A stretch of 39,992 bases of DNA from NCBI GenBank assembly GCA_021850985.1, contig JAJZJX010000016.1, positions 1-39,992 of the forward strand. The letters run 5' to 3'. Shown piece by piece: positions 15,145 to 22,757 of this stretch. The DNA comes from a bacterium (lineage in GTDB: Bacteria; SZUA-79; Acidulodesulfobacterales; Acidulodesulfobacteraceae). Each line of letters starts with the position of its first letter. Within the stretch, counting starts at the first letter, position 1. The notes under the pieces are model-generated. The model did no database searches, had not been told where the DNA came from, and worked only from the letters and a program-made list of their open reading frames with translations. The position numbers and the translations under genes are program-made.

Positions 15145-16980
15145 TTACTGTACCGAGCTTTCTAACGCCGCCAGCACCGAATTTTCCGTCGTAAGCACTT
15201 TAGAATTTGCGACGTAAGCGTTCTGCGCAATAATCATATCGGTGAACTGCGACGAAATATCGACGTTGGACTGTTCTAGAGCGGAATCGGTGATATAACC
15301 AAAATTTCCCGAATTTGCCACGCCGACTGCCGGCTGTCCCGACGCAAAAGTTTGAGCATAAAGACTGTTTCCTTCAGAAGTAAGTCCGGTCGGAGCGATA
15401 AAGTTTGCAAGGGCTACCTGATATAAATATTGAGTCTGACCGTTAGAATACTGTCCCGAAATTCTTCCGTCTTGATCAACTGTAAAGCTCGTTAACGTTC
15501 CTGTCGCATAACCGTTCTGGGTAAACGCCGTAGTAGCCGACGGAGCGGCATACTGGGTTAAATTTGAAAGGTTTAATCCTATATTCAAGGGCTGAGTCGC
15601 ACCGTCCGGCAACAAGGTAGAAGATGTGGTTGCAACATAAGCCGGAACATCGGTAAGAGTTATGGATTGACCGGCATTTATAACGCCGTCCGGACTGAAA
15701 GAAATATCCGGACTATCATAAGGAGTAGCCGTACCATCTGCCGCAATAGCTTTATATGATTCTCTTTGAGCAGCAGTTCCGTTAATCGAGTAGTAAATAT
15801 TCCAACTTCCTGCTGTAGAAGACGAAGGAGCAAACGTAACTGTCATCGGCAGAGCGTTTCCAAGAGAATCGTAAACGTTAATAGACGTAGAGTAATAATC
15901 GCTTGACGGGCCGGCTATGACGCCGTATCCTGTACCAGTTGTACCAGTTGGATAAGAAGCCGGCATTGCATTAGATAAGTTTACCGTTCCAGTTGTTGTA
16001 TTTGTAGAAGGAGTAGCAACGCTGGAAATAGTATTTAAAAACTGATAAGCATCAGTACCTGTATTGCCGTTTGTATTTATTTGTATATCATAACCGCTGT
16101 TCATGCCTGATGTAGAAGTTACGTTTAACGAATTCTGCGAAATCGCCGTATTTTGTAGAACAGAAGAAGTCAAAGGAGATGATAATACTACTGCAGTTAC
16201 AGTAGAACTGGACGGTAAATTAGCCGGAGTATAATAAGTTCCTGAAACATCATATTCTGATACATTGTAAAGATTTGTCGTTCCGTCGCCGTTGCCAATA
16301 AGTAAAGATGTAGGTGCTGAACCGGTTGCTCCATAATATTTCATCCCGCTCACGCTGATAGCAGAAGACGATGTATTACCGGTTCCCGCTGCCGCGTTTG
16401 TCGTAATATATCCGCCCATAAAATCAGAATTTTTAGGTTGAACATTTGGAGTAGCAGTTTGCGGCGTAATATTTGAATCCAAATTTGCGGTTAAAGTTGC
16501 CGTAGTCGTAGCCTGAGGTGCTATAGCTCCAGTGTTGAGAGTTATTGCGCTGGGCGAACCTGCCGTCGCTATACCCTGCGAATTTAACGGATAGCCCTGC
16601 AAAACATTTTGCCCCGTAGAATCTACTATCTGGCCCTTCGCATTTTCGCTGAAAGTACCGTTCCTAGTATAATAAGTTGCGCCGTTTGGAGCCTGAACGA
16701 TAAAAAATCCGTTGCCGTCTATAGCCATATTGAGCGGATTTGAAGTATTCTGCAAAGCGCCCTGAGTGAACTGCTGCTGAATGGAAAAGACATCCGTTCC
16801 GAGTCCTTCCTGAGAATTAGAAGTGCCGCTTAGGGTTTGGCTGACTAAGTTTTCGAATATCGGGTTAGAACTCTTAAATCCTACAGTATTAGAGTTTGCT
16901 ATATTGTTGCCTATAACTCCGAGATATGTCTGATTGGAATCTAATCCAGACACAGCAGTAAAAAGCGCATTTACGCCCAT
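15145..16980 (-). CDS. flgE: Flagellar hook protein FlgE
   Basis: Structural protein of the flagellar hook. The N-terminus (FTAVSGLDSNQTYLGVIGNN, then IANSNTVGFKSSNPIFENLV) is the rod/hook/HAP signature. The C-terminus (GYITDSALEQSNVDISSQFT, then DMIIAQNAYVANSKVLTTEN) is the matching D0 helix. The middle is a long Thr/Ser/Asn-rich surface domain, making the protein 611 aa, larger than the enteric hook protein (about 400). The ATG has a strong GGGAGGAAT site. It is 247 bp downstream of flgD. That gap contains a degenerate family A repeat but no recognisable sigma-54 promoter, so flgE probably depends on the flgD promoter. Confidence 0.97.
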   Translation of the reverse strand: MGVNALFTAVSGLDSNQTYLGVIGNNIANSNTVGFKSSNPIFENLVSQTLSGTSNSQEGLGTDVFSIQQQFTQGALQNTSNPLNMAIDGNGFFIVQAPNGATYYTRNGTFSENAKGQIVDSTGQNVLQGYPLNSQGIATAGSPSAITLNTGAIAPQATTTATLTANLDSNITPQTATPNVQPKNSDFMGGYITTNAAAGTGNTSSSAISVSGMKYYGATGSAPTSLLIGNGDGTTNLYNVSEYDVSGTYYTPANLPSSSTVTAVVLSSPLTSSVLQNTAISQNSLNVTSTSGMNSGYDIQINTNGNTGTDAYQFLNTISSVATPSTNTTTGTVNLSNAMPASYPTGTTGTGYGVIAGPSSDYYSTSINVYDSLGNALPMTVTFAPSSSTAGSWNIYYSINGTAAQRESYKAIAADGTATPYDSPDISFSPDGVINAGQSITLTDVPAYVATTSSTLLPDGATQPLNIGLNLSNLTQYAAPSATTAFTQNGYATGTLTSFTVDQDGRISGQYSNGQTQYLYQVALANFIAPTGLTSEGNSLYAQTFASGQPAVGVANSGNFGYITDSALEQSNVDISSQFTDMIIAQNAYVANSKVLTTENSVLAALESSVQ

Positions 16981-17123
16981 CTTTCATTCCTCCCTATAAC
17001 TAAAATCCTTAATTTAATATCGTAAAATATTTTTAAAATTTATTAAACTTAAAATTTATTGCTAATGTAATTCTATATATATAATATATCGGCATATTTT
17101 TTTATTTTATAACTTTTAAGCAA

Positions 17124-17196
17124 ACCATCCCGTCTGGCTTCGCCTGACTCCACTCTTTAAAAAGGAGGGGAGCTAAAATCAGACACCTTTTCCTTA
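17124..17196. repeat. Family A repeat with a family B half-site, flgD-flgE gap
   Basis: A divergent family A unit (ACCATCCCGTCTGGC ... AAAGGAGGGGAGCTAA, 17124-17175) is followed directly by a family B right arm (ATCAGACACCTTTTCCTT, to about 17196). The left family B arm is missing and the GGAGGGG stem has lost its partner, so this is an eroded composite copy. The remainder of the 247-bp gap is AT-rich with no visible gene. Confidence 0.75.
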
Positions 17197-17227
17197 TACT
17201 AAAAATACTCCGTTTCAAATTATCCTA

Positions 17228-17941
17228 TTACCCGACGTTCGTCACGCTGGACAACGGAACGATGGAGCCGTTGCTGAGTTCGAGCTGAACCGCTCCGTTC
17301 GATGAAGTCGAAAGTCCGGTTACCGTCGCCTGAGTAAAGGTCGAGGGCGTTATAGCCGTGCCGCCGGAACCCGTTGCGCCGACAGAGAAAGTATAATTGC
17401 CTGAAGGCGCCGTCTGTCCGCTGTTTTCCGTTCCGTCCCACGTGAAAGACTGCGAACCTGCGCTCTGCGCTCCGAGGTTTGTATTATAAACGAGATTTCC
17501 CGCCGAATTATATATATCCATACTGACGGAACTTGCATTGCTCGGCAAGGAATAACTTAAATTTGAAGTGCTTCCGCTTGAATAGCCGAATGCGTTGCCG
17601 TTAGCCTGAACAGAATGCCCTACCATATTTACGGCGCTTCCGAGAGTCGCCTGATTCTGGTCCGCTACGAGGGTTTGAAGATTAGAGTTGACGGTGTTTA
17701 ATTGGTTAAGCGAATCGAACTGGGCAAGCTGGGCAAGAGAAGCCGAACTTGACTGCGGATTTAACGGATCCTGATTTTCAAGCTGCTGCACCATTAACTG
17801 CATAAAAGTCGTTGCGCTTACGAGACCGCTGTTGTTAGAATTAGAAGAACTTGCCGTATTTGCCGCTGCGCTTGCCGCAGAATTTGCAACCGTACTTGCG
17901 TTAGTCGTCGTCGTTGGCGCGAATAATGAATTTACCGACAT
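17228..17941 (-). CDS. flgD: Flagellar hook capping protein FlgD
   Basis: Hook-cap scaffolding protein needed for polymerisation of FlgE. The conserved N-terminal FlgD region is plain: TTFMQLMVQQLENQDPLNPQ followed by ASLAQLAQFDSLNQLNTVNS. The C-terminal half (SYSLPSNASSVSMDIYNSAG, FTWDGTENSGQTAPSGNYTF) is the FlgD Ig-like domain. The 237-aa length is standard. A GGAGGG ribosome site precedes the ATG. A perfect sigma-54 promoter lies about 174 bp upstream, so flgD opens the hook operon. Alternative frames over the 3' half are shadows. Confidence 0.97.
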   Translation of the reverse strand: MSVNSLFAPTTTTNASTVANSAASAAANTASSSNSNNSGLVSATTFMQLMVQQLENQDPLNPQSSSASLAQLAQFDSLNQLNTVNSNLQTLVADQNQATLGSAVNMVGHSVQANGNAFGYSSGSTSNLSYSLPSNASSVSMDIYNSAGNLVYNTNLGAQSAGSQSFTWDGTENSGQTAPSGNYTFSVGATGSGGTAITPSTFTQATVTGLSTSSNGAVQLELSNGSIVPLSSVTNVG

Positions 17942-18114
17942 TTTTATTCCCTCCGTAACTTAATTTATACTTTAAATACTTTAATACTTTATCAAATAAA
18001 TAATTATTTTATTTATTTTTTTAACATTTTTTAACATTATAAATACAAGTTAATAAAACTTAATAGGAAAATTTTTCCTCTTTCAAAGGCTTTTTGTGCT
18101 TTTACATATGTTTA

Positions 18115-18130
18115 TGCAAACTTCGTGCCA
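18115..18130 (-). promoter_or_regulatory. Sigma-54 promoter upstream of flgD
   Basis: On the minus strand the sequence reads TGGCACGAAGTTTGCA, a full match to the sigma-54 consensus TGGCACG-N4-TTGCA with the GG-N10-GC spacing. Transcription would begin near 18104, giving a leader of about 163 nt before flgD. A nested repeat begins 7 bp further upstream, so any enhancer must lie in or beyond it. Confidence 0.93.
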
Positions 18131-18136
18131 CGAGAA

Positions 18137-18228
18137 GGAAAAGGTGTTAGATTAATTTTCCGCGAACCACCCCGTCGGCCTTCGGCTGACACCCCTCCTT
18201 TTTCAAAGGAGGGGTGTTAAGGCGAAAC
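18137..18228. repeat. Composite repeat: family A nested in family B, between the regulator and flgD promoter
   Basis: A family B left arm (GGAAAAGGTGTTAGATTAAT, from 18137) is followed by a full family A unit at 18165-18222. That unit carries the hairpins GTCGGCC/GGCTGAC and CCCCTCC/GGAGGGG. A degenerate right arm, GCGAAACGTTAATTAA, runs to the 3' end of the response-regulator gene. The element fills most of the space between that gene and the flgD promoter. Confidence 0.8.
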
Positions 18229-18229
18229 G

Positions 18230-19870
18230 TTAATTAATGCCGAGTTCTTTCAGCTTATTCCTGAGGGTTCTGGAGGTAATTCCAAGTTTTTCGGCGGCTT
18301 TCGTTTTGTTGCCGCCGGTTTCTTTAAGCGCGGCGAGAATTAGTTTTTCTTCCATTTCTTTTATATTAAGGCTGTGTCCTGTATCGCCGATTAAGATATC
18401 GATATTATTTTCCGTGCCGTTAAATCCGCGATCCAACGATAAATCGGCATTATCTATATTAATACCGTTTATAGATATAGAAGCAGTTGTATTTTCCGTA
18501 TTATCTGCGGCAGTTTTATCTCCTGCGCCGCCTGCGTTTCCGCAGTTTTCACAATCTCCGTCTTTTCCGCCGTTTAAACCTAAACCGCCGTAAAAAGCCG
18601 GTTCAAAATTGCCGAAATGACGGACGTCTAAAAATTTGTCTTCCTGGGCAAGAATGACTGCCCTTTCTATTATATTTTCCAGTTCTCTTATATTGCCTTG
18701 AAAATCCAGCGAAAGAAGATATTTTTTAGCATCTTCCGAAATGCCGGCAACATCCCTGAAATATTTATTTGAATATACGGAAGTAAAATATTCCGCAAGG
18801 GCGATTACGTCGTCTTTTCTGTTTCTGAGCGGAGGCAGATGCAGACGTATTACGTTTAGCCTGTAAAAAAGGTCGTCCCTGAAATTACCGTCCGACACGG
18901 CTTTTTCTATGTCTTTATTGGTAGCGGCTACTACCCTTGCGTTTACCGAAACGGGTTCGTCCCCTCCTACCCTGTCTATAGTTTTTTCCTGAAGCGTCCT
19001 GAGTATTTTAGCCTGAAGGTTTTTATCCATTTCGGCTATTTCGTCGAGAAAAATAGTTCCGTTATCAGCCTGCTCGAACTTGCCTTTTTTTGCGGAAACC
19101 GCACCGGTAAACGCTCCTTTTTCGTGTCCGAAAAGTTCGCTTTCCAAAAGCGTCGGCACTATGGCGGAACAGTTGACGGCGACGAATCTTCCTTTTCTTC
19201 CGCTCAATTCGTGTATTCTTTTTGCCGCGACTTCTTTACCGGTGCCGGACTCTCCGGTTATAAGCACCGTCGCATCGGCTGCGGCTACGGCTTTTATATA
19301 CTCGTCTATACGTTTCATCGCATCGGATTTGTATATAAAATTAGACGAGTTTATATCTTTGGGGAAATCCCCGTTATCTTTTGCCGTTCTTTTAAAAATG
19401 TTAGAACTATATGAGGAAAATTTTTCCGCATTTCCGACTATTCTTTCAAAATCGGAAATATCGAACGGTTTAAGCATGTAGTCCGAAGCGCCGGATTTCA
19501 TTGCCGAAACGGCGCTTTCGATAGTTCCGTATGCGGTAATTATTACAAAAGGAACTGATTGGAAAACCGGATATTTTTTAATTTCGTTTAAAAAAGAGAT
19601 TCCGTCCATACCGGGCATATTTAAATCGGACAGAATTAAAAAATAAGGGTTTATCGGGGAAATTTCGTTTTCGGAAACCGTTTCGCTTAAGGTAAAATTT
19701 TTACTTATATAATTCAGCGTTTCTTCCGCCGACGCAAAAATATCCCCTTCTTTGCCTATTTTTTTAATGCTTAAGCTTAACGCCGACCTCATGTGCGGGT
19801 CGTCGTCCACTATTAAAATTTTATTGCCGGCTTTAGCGGACTCTTGATTTTTTTTATCGATTTTTTCCAT
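18230..19870 (-). CDS. Sigma-54-dependent response regulator, FlgR/FleR (NtrC) type
   Basis: Activator of sigma-54 promoters, likely for flagellar rod and hook genes. The receiver domain has the acidic pair DDD at 22-24, phosphoacceptor Asp82 (SDLNMPGMDG) and Lys134. The AAA+ domain has Walker A GESGTGKE at 206-213 and the sigma-54-contacting GAFTGA at 252-257. A Gly/Asn-rich linker leads to a Fis-type helix-turn-helix (GGNKTKAAEKLGITSRTLRN) at the end. Numbering uses the ATG at 19868-19870. The frame is open upstream to 19993, but those 41 codons lie in a repeat and lack receiver homology. The cognate kinase gene is divergent. Promoters at 18115-18130, 11603-11618 and 21434-21449 are the obvious targets. 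Whether it is orthologous to FlgR, FleR or FlrC cannot be settled here. Confidence 0.93.
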   Translation of the reverse strand: MEKIDKKNQESAKAGNKILIVDDDPHMRSALSLSIKKIGKEGDIFASAEETLNYISKNFTLSETVSENEISPINPYFLILSDLNMPGMDGISFLNEIKKYPVFQSVPFVIITAYGTIESAVSAMKSGASDYMLKPFDISDFERIVGNAEKFSSYSSNIFKRTAKDNGDFPKDINSSNFIYKSDAMKRIDEYIKAVAAADATVLITGESGTGKEVAAKRIHELSGRKGRFVAVNCSAIVPTLLESELFGHEKGAFTGAVSAKKGKFEQADNGTIFLDEIAEMDKNLQAKILRTLQEKTIDRVGGDEPVSVNARVVAATNKDIEKAVSDGNFRDDLFYRLNVIRLHLPPLRNRKDDVIALAEYFTSVYSNKYFRDVAGISEDAKKYLLSLDFQGNIRELENIIERAVILAQEDKFLDVRHFGNFEPAFYGGLGLNGGKDGDCENCGNAGGAGDKTAADNTENTTASISINGINIDNADLSLDRGFNGTENNIDILIGDTGHSLNIKEMEEKLILAALKETGGNKTKAAEKLGITSRTLRNKLKELGIN

Positions 19871-19927
19871 AACTAAATATATTATAATATAAAACGAATC
19901 TAAAAAAATATCAATTTGGAGGAAAAG

Positions 19928-20159
19928 CCTTAATCCTGCATTAGAATTTTTATTTTCTGCATAAACGGCATATTTTTTTGTTGAAAAAGACATGCTTTTT
20001 CAATACATACAAAAAAATATATGTTTATATCCGCTTTCGCGGGAATGACTATTTGGAGATTAAGGTTTTAACCAAACAGTCGTCATTCCCGCGAAAGCGG
20101 GAATCCAGATTTAATATAGCTTTTGAGTATATAATGCAATTTCTAATGCAGGATTAAGG
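19928..20159. mobile_element. MITE-like element bounded by perfect 19-bp inverted repeats
   Basis: CCTTAATCCTGCATTAGAA at 19928-19946 is the exact reverse complement of 20141-20159, bracketing 232 bp without a gene. Inside are a TTGAAAAAG/CTTTTTCAA hairpin (19969-20023 with flanking ATATTTTTTT arms) and an inverted pair of dRS3-like CATTCCCGC repeats (20031-20049, 20082-20108). No transposase is encoded. It may be a non-autonomous element or stacked palindromic insertions. Confidence 0.6.
20031..20108. repeat. Inverted pair of dRS3-like repeats
   Basis: CCGCTTTCGCGGGAATGAC at 20031-20049 is the reverse complement of the start of the unit at 20082-20108 (GTCATTCCCGCGAAAGCGG, then GAATCCAG). 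Each unit is itself a CCCGC/GCGGG hairpin. The unit at 15057-15083 is of the same type. They resemble the dRS3 units known from Neisseria and similar repeats elsewhere. Confidence 0.85.
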
Positions 20160-20246
20160 AAAAGGTGTCAGGTTTTATTTTCCTCCTGAACGCAGAAACA
20201 ATAATTCAATATAATATTGCGGAAAATTAATCTGACACCTTTTCCG
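20158..20246. repeat. Family B 89-bp repeat, copy upstream of the kinase gene
   Basis: Terminal inverted arms GGAAAAGGTGTCAGGTTTTA and TTAATCTGACACCTTTTCC flank the conserved core CTGAACGCAGAAACAATAAT. It ends 17 bp before the kinase ATG. Nearly identical copies lie at 21531-21620 and 22171-22259. Together with the 19-bp-IR element it fills the 392-bp space between the two divergent regulator genes, where no clear promoter could be identified. Confidence 0.88.
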
Positions 20247-20262
20247 AAATAAACAAGCAAAA

Positions 20263-21441
20263 ATGGAAAACAAAGATAACCTTTCCGCCCTTACGGGCGA
20301 AGACCTGAAAAAAGCGTTCGAATCTTTTGAAGCTGCTTCGCAGAAGCTGTCGGAGTACTATAAAAACCTCGAAGAAGAAGTAAAAGATTTAAAAGAAAAT
20401 TTAAACGCCGTAATAGAAAGTCTGCCGCTCGGAATATTGATAGCGGACGAAAATAACGTCGTAAGGTTTATCAATAAAGCGTTAAACGAAATTGCCGGCG
20501 GATACAATCTAATAGATTATTTAAATAAAGACATAGATGAATTTTTAAAATTTTTCTTTAACGGAGAAACAATTTTAAATTTTAGCAACAGATTTTTTTA
20601 TCCTGTCGAAAAACTTATGAAATATAAATTTAAAAAAGAAGGCGAAAAATTTATTCCGGTTTTCCTGTATGTAAAAAATATGAAAGGAGCAGACAAAAAA
20701 AACAAAGGCAGAATTTTTATAATACAGAACATAGAAGAGATAAAAAGAATGAAAAGACTTGCGGAACTCGGGGAAATGTCGGCTAAAATAGCCCACGAGA
20801 TAAGAAACCCGCTCGGCTCTATAGACCTTTTCGCATCGATTTTACGCAAAGAAATTCAAAATGAAGAACATGCGGAAATTATTTCCAATATAATATCCGC
20901 CGTCAAAAATATGAACTCTACCATAAACAATGTTCTCGAATTTTCTAAGTCCGTAAATCCTTTGTTTTCAAAGTGCCGTTTAAACGATATATTAAATAAA
21001 TCTTTAATGTATTCTTCTTATATAATAAAAGAAAAAGGCGTCAGGGTGATTATGGAAACCGACGAAAATTTAGTTTTAAAAATAGACGAAAACCTTATAG
21101 AGCGCACATTCGTTAATATACTCATTAACGCCGCCCAGTCCGTTCAAAATTTTGACGGTGTTATAAAAATAAAATCTTTCGCGGTTTCGGCGCAGGAAGG
21201 CGAAAATGAAGGGACTGACTACGCCTGCATAGTTTTCGAAGATAACGGCGGCGGATTTACCGATGAAGCTTTAAAAAAAATATTTACTCCATTTTTTTCC
21301 ACAAAAAAAAGCGGCGGAACGGGACTCGGCCTTTCCATAGCCTTAAATAACGTGATTTTGCACGGAGGTTACATAAATGCGGAAAATTCAAAAGAAACCG
21401 GCGGAGCAAAAATCAGCGTCTTCCTTCCATATATGGCATAA
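20263..21441 (+). CDS. Cytoplasmic sensor histidine kinase, NtrB/FlgS/FleS type
   Basis: Probable kinase for the divergently encoded sigma-54 response regulator. There is no membrane segment. An N-terminal coiled coil (residues 15-50) leads to a PAS domain (SLPLGILIADENNVVRFINK). The HisKA domain follows with phosphoacceptor His178 (KIAHEIRNPLGS). The HATPase domain has its N box (NILINAAQSVQ), G1 (FEDNGGGF), F box (FTPFFSTKKSG) and G2 (GTGLGLS). At 392 aa it matches FlgS/FleS kinases that sense flagellar assembly state from the cytoplasm, and the flagellar genes directly downstream support this. No clear ribosome site precedes the ATG, which follows a 89-bp repeat by 17 bp. Confidence 0.93.
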   Translation: MENKDNLSALTGEDLKKAFESFEAASQKLSEYYKNLEEEVKDLKENLNAVIESLPLGILIADENNVVRFINKALNEIAGGYNLIDYLNKDIDEFLKFFFNGETILNFSNRFFYPVEKLMKYKFKKEGEKFIPVFLYVKNMKGADKKNKGRIFIIQNIEEIKRMKRLAELGEMSAKIAHEIRNPLGSIDLFASILRKEIQNEEHAEIISNIISAVKNMNSTINNVLEFSKSVNPLFSKCRLNDILNKSLMYSSYIIKEKGVRVIMETDENLVLKIDENLIERTFVNILINAAQSVQNFDGVIKIKSFAVSAQEGENEGTDYACIVFEDNGGGFTDEALKKIFTPFFSTKKSGGTGLGLSIALNNVILHGGYINAENSKETGGAKISVFLPYMA

Positions 21442-21449
21442 TTTTTGCA
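21434..21449 (+). promoter_or_regulatory. Sigma-54 promoter for flgB-flgC-fliE-fliF-fliG-fliH
   Basis: TGGCATAATTTTTGCA has GG (21435-21436) and GC (21447-21448) exactly 10 bases apart and one mismatch to TGGCAC-N5-TTGC. It overlaps the last codons of the kinase gene. Transcription would start near 21460, leaving a leader of about 210 nt to flgB that contains an 89-bp inverted repeat. Confidence 0.85.
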
Positions 21450-21530
21450 TATAATTAAAGTAACGGAAAAAAATTCTTAATAAAATTTAAAAGGTATAAC
21501 AATTAAAATAATGAAATATTGTGTAAGGGA

Positions 21531-21620
21531 GGAAAAGGTGTCAGATTTTATTTTCCGCCTGAACGCAGAAACAATAATTCAATATATATCATCGGAAAAT
21601 TAATCTGACACCTTTTCCGA
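21531..21620. repeat. Family B repeat in the flgB leader
   Basis: Arms GGAAAAGGTGTCAGATTTTA and TTAATCTGACACCTTTTCC surround the conserved core CTGAACGCAGAAACAATAAT. It lies between the sigma-54 promoter and flgB, so the mRNA leader should fold into a long hairpin about 50 nt before the start codon. The rest of the 229-bp gap is AT-rich. Confidence 0.88.
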
Positions 21621-21670
21621 TAAACGCAGTCTTGTATAAAATTAAACATTAATAATAACGGTATTTAAAA

Positions 21671-22102
21671 ATGTTCAGCAGTATTTACGGAATACTCGGC
21701 GACAGTTTAAACGTGCTTGACGACAGACAGAACGTTATAGCTTCCAACGTCGCAAACGCCAATACGCCCGGATATAAAGCGAAGGAGCTTAACTTCGAGC
21801 AGGTTATGCGCGGACTCGTTCCGTCGGCGGATGCTCTGCCGATGGAGGCTACGTCGCAAAAAGATTTATCGGGCGGCGGACTTGCGCCGGGTTCGTCTTC
21901 GGAAGAACGGTCGGATTATATAAAATCTTTCGTACATAATCAGAACAGCGAAACGGTGCCGGCTTTAGACGGCAATACGGTAAATTTAAGCAAAGAGATG
22001 AGCGATATGACTTCAAACGCTATACGTTTTCAGGCTGTAGCAGCGCTTTTATCTAAGAAATTCGCAACGCTCACTTATGCAATAGACAACACGATGCCGT
22101 AA
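21671..22102 (+). CDS. flgB: Flagellar proximal rod protein FlgB
   Basis: Proximal rod subunit of the basal body. The rod-family N-terminal motif is clear (RQNVIASNVANANTPGYKAK, then ELNFEQVM). The C-terminal helix (NTVNLSKEMSDMTSNAIRFQ) matches FlgB. The length of 143 aa is typical. There is no good ribosome site before the ATG, which is preceded by an AT-rich stretch and the leader repeat. It is the first basal-body gene behind the sigma-54 promoter at 21434-21449. Confidence 0.96.
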   Translation: MFSSIYGILGDSLNVLDDRQNVIASNVANANTPGYKAKELNFEQVMRGLVPSADALPMEATSQKDLSGGGLAPGSSSEERSDYIKSFVHNQNSETVPALDGNTVNLSKEMSDMTSNAIRFQAVAALLSKKFATLTYAIDNTMP

Positions 22103-22111
22103 TCAAATACT

Positions 22112-22140
22112 GCAGTGCCGGAATTCAATTCCGGCACTGC
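22112..22140. repeat. 29-bp perfect palindrome in the flgB-flgC gap, copy 2
   Basis: Arms GCAGTGCCGGAATT and AATTCCGGCACTGC around a central C make a perfect inverted repeat. It equals the reverse complement of 690-718 except for one base. It starts 10 bp after the flgB stop and would form a strong RNA hairpin. There is no U-run, so it is not a classical terminator. Confidence 0.8.
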
Positions 22141-22170
22141 CACAAAATAAGAGAGAGAGAAAGCGCAGGC

Positions 22171-22259
22171 GGAAAAGGTGTCAGATTTTATTTTCCGCCT
22201 GAACGCAGAAACAATAATCTAAAAAGTATTGCGGAAAATTAATCTGACACCTTTTCCGA
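22171..22259. repeat. Family B repeat in the flgB-flgC gap
   Basis: The arms are GGAAAAGGTGTCAGATTTTA and TTAATCTGACACCTTTTCC, with the shared core CTGAACGCAGAAACAATAAT. The core is followed by a divergent spacer. It is the third near-identical copy within about 2.1 kb, here inside the flagellar transcription unit. Confidence 0.88.
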
Positions 22260-22284
22260 CAATAACTTGAAACAGAGGTAACTT

Positions 22285-22677
22285 ATGAGTTTTAACGAAT
22301 CATTAAAAATTGCGGCGCAGGGGCTTAACGCCGAAAGAATAAGGATGAACGTAATTTCATCCAATCTTGCAAACATAAATACCGACGACGCGGGAAACGG
22401 ACTGCCTTACGTAAAAAAAGAGCCTCTGTTTAAAACGGTCAAATTTAAAAATTATTTAGGCGTGGAAGTAGAAAAAATCGAAAATGCCAAAAATCCGTTT
22501 TCCGAAAAATACGACCCAGGCAACCCTCTTGCAAATAAAGCCGGATACGTTAAAACTCCTAATATATCGGCAATAAGGGAGCTTGTAAATATGATATCGG
22601 CTACGAGGGCGTATCAGGCGGATGCGCAGGTTATATCGGAATCTAAAGCGATGTCGCAGTCGTCGTTAAGGATTTAA
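22285..22677 (+). CDS. flgC: Flagellar proximal rod protein FlgC
   Basis: Proximal rod subunit. The N-terminus (AAQGLNAERIRMNVISSNLA, then NINT) and the C-terminus (NMISATRAYQADAQVISESK) are the conserved FlgC blocks. The length of 130 aa is slightly short of the usual 135-150. AGAGG lies 6 bases before the ATG. It is separated from flgB by 182 bp carrying a palindrome and a family B repeat. Confidence 0.96.
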   Translation: MSFNESLKIAAQGLNAERIRMNVISSNLANINTDDAGNGLPYVKKEPLFKTVKFKNYLGVEVEKIENAKNPFSEKYDPGNPLANKAGYVKTPNISAIRELVNMISATRAYQADAQVISESKAMSQSSLRI

Positions 22678-22709
22678 AAGTTTTAATCTATTACGTTAAA
22701 CGAGTTATG

Positions 22710-22718
22710 TGATATAAT
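22710..22718 (+). promoter_or_regulatory. Possible extended -10 promoter upstream of fliE
   Basis: TGATATAAT is an extended -10 match (TGnTATAAT) 40 bp before the fliE start. No good -35 hexamer is visible, and the region is AT-rich. It could give sigma-54-independent expression of fliE-fliH, but chance is a real alternative. Confidence 0.3.
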
Positions 22719-22757
22719 AAAAAGTATTAAGAAACAAAAAAGGAGGGTTGATTTATA

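Noticed and set aside
19871-19993. A longer response regulator starting at 19993
   Set aside because: The extra 41 codons run through the 19-bp-IR element, have no receiver-domain similarity, and the receiver starts normally after the ATG at 19868-19870.
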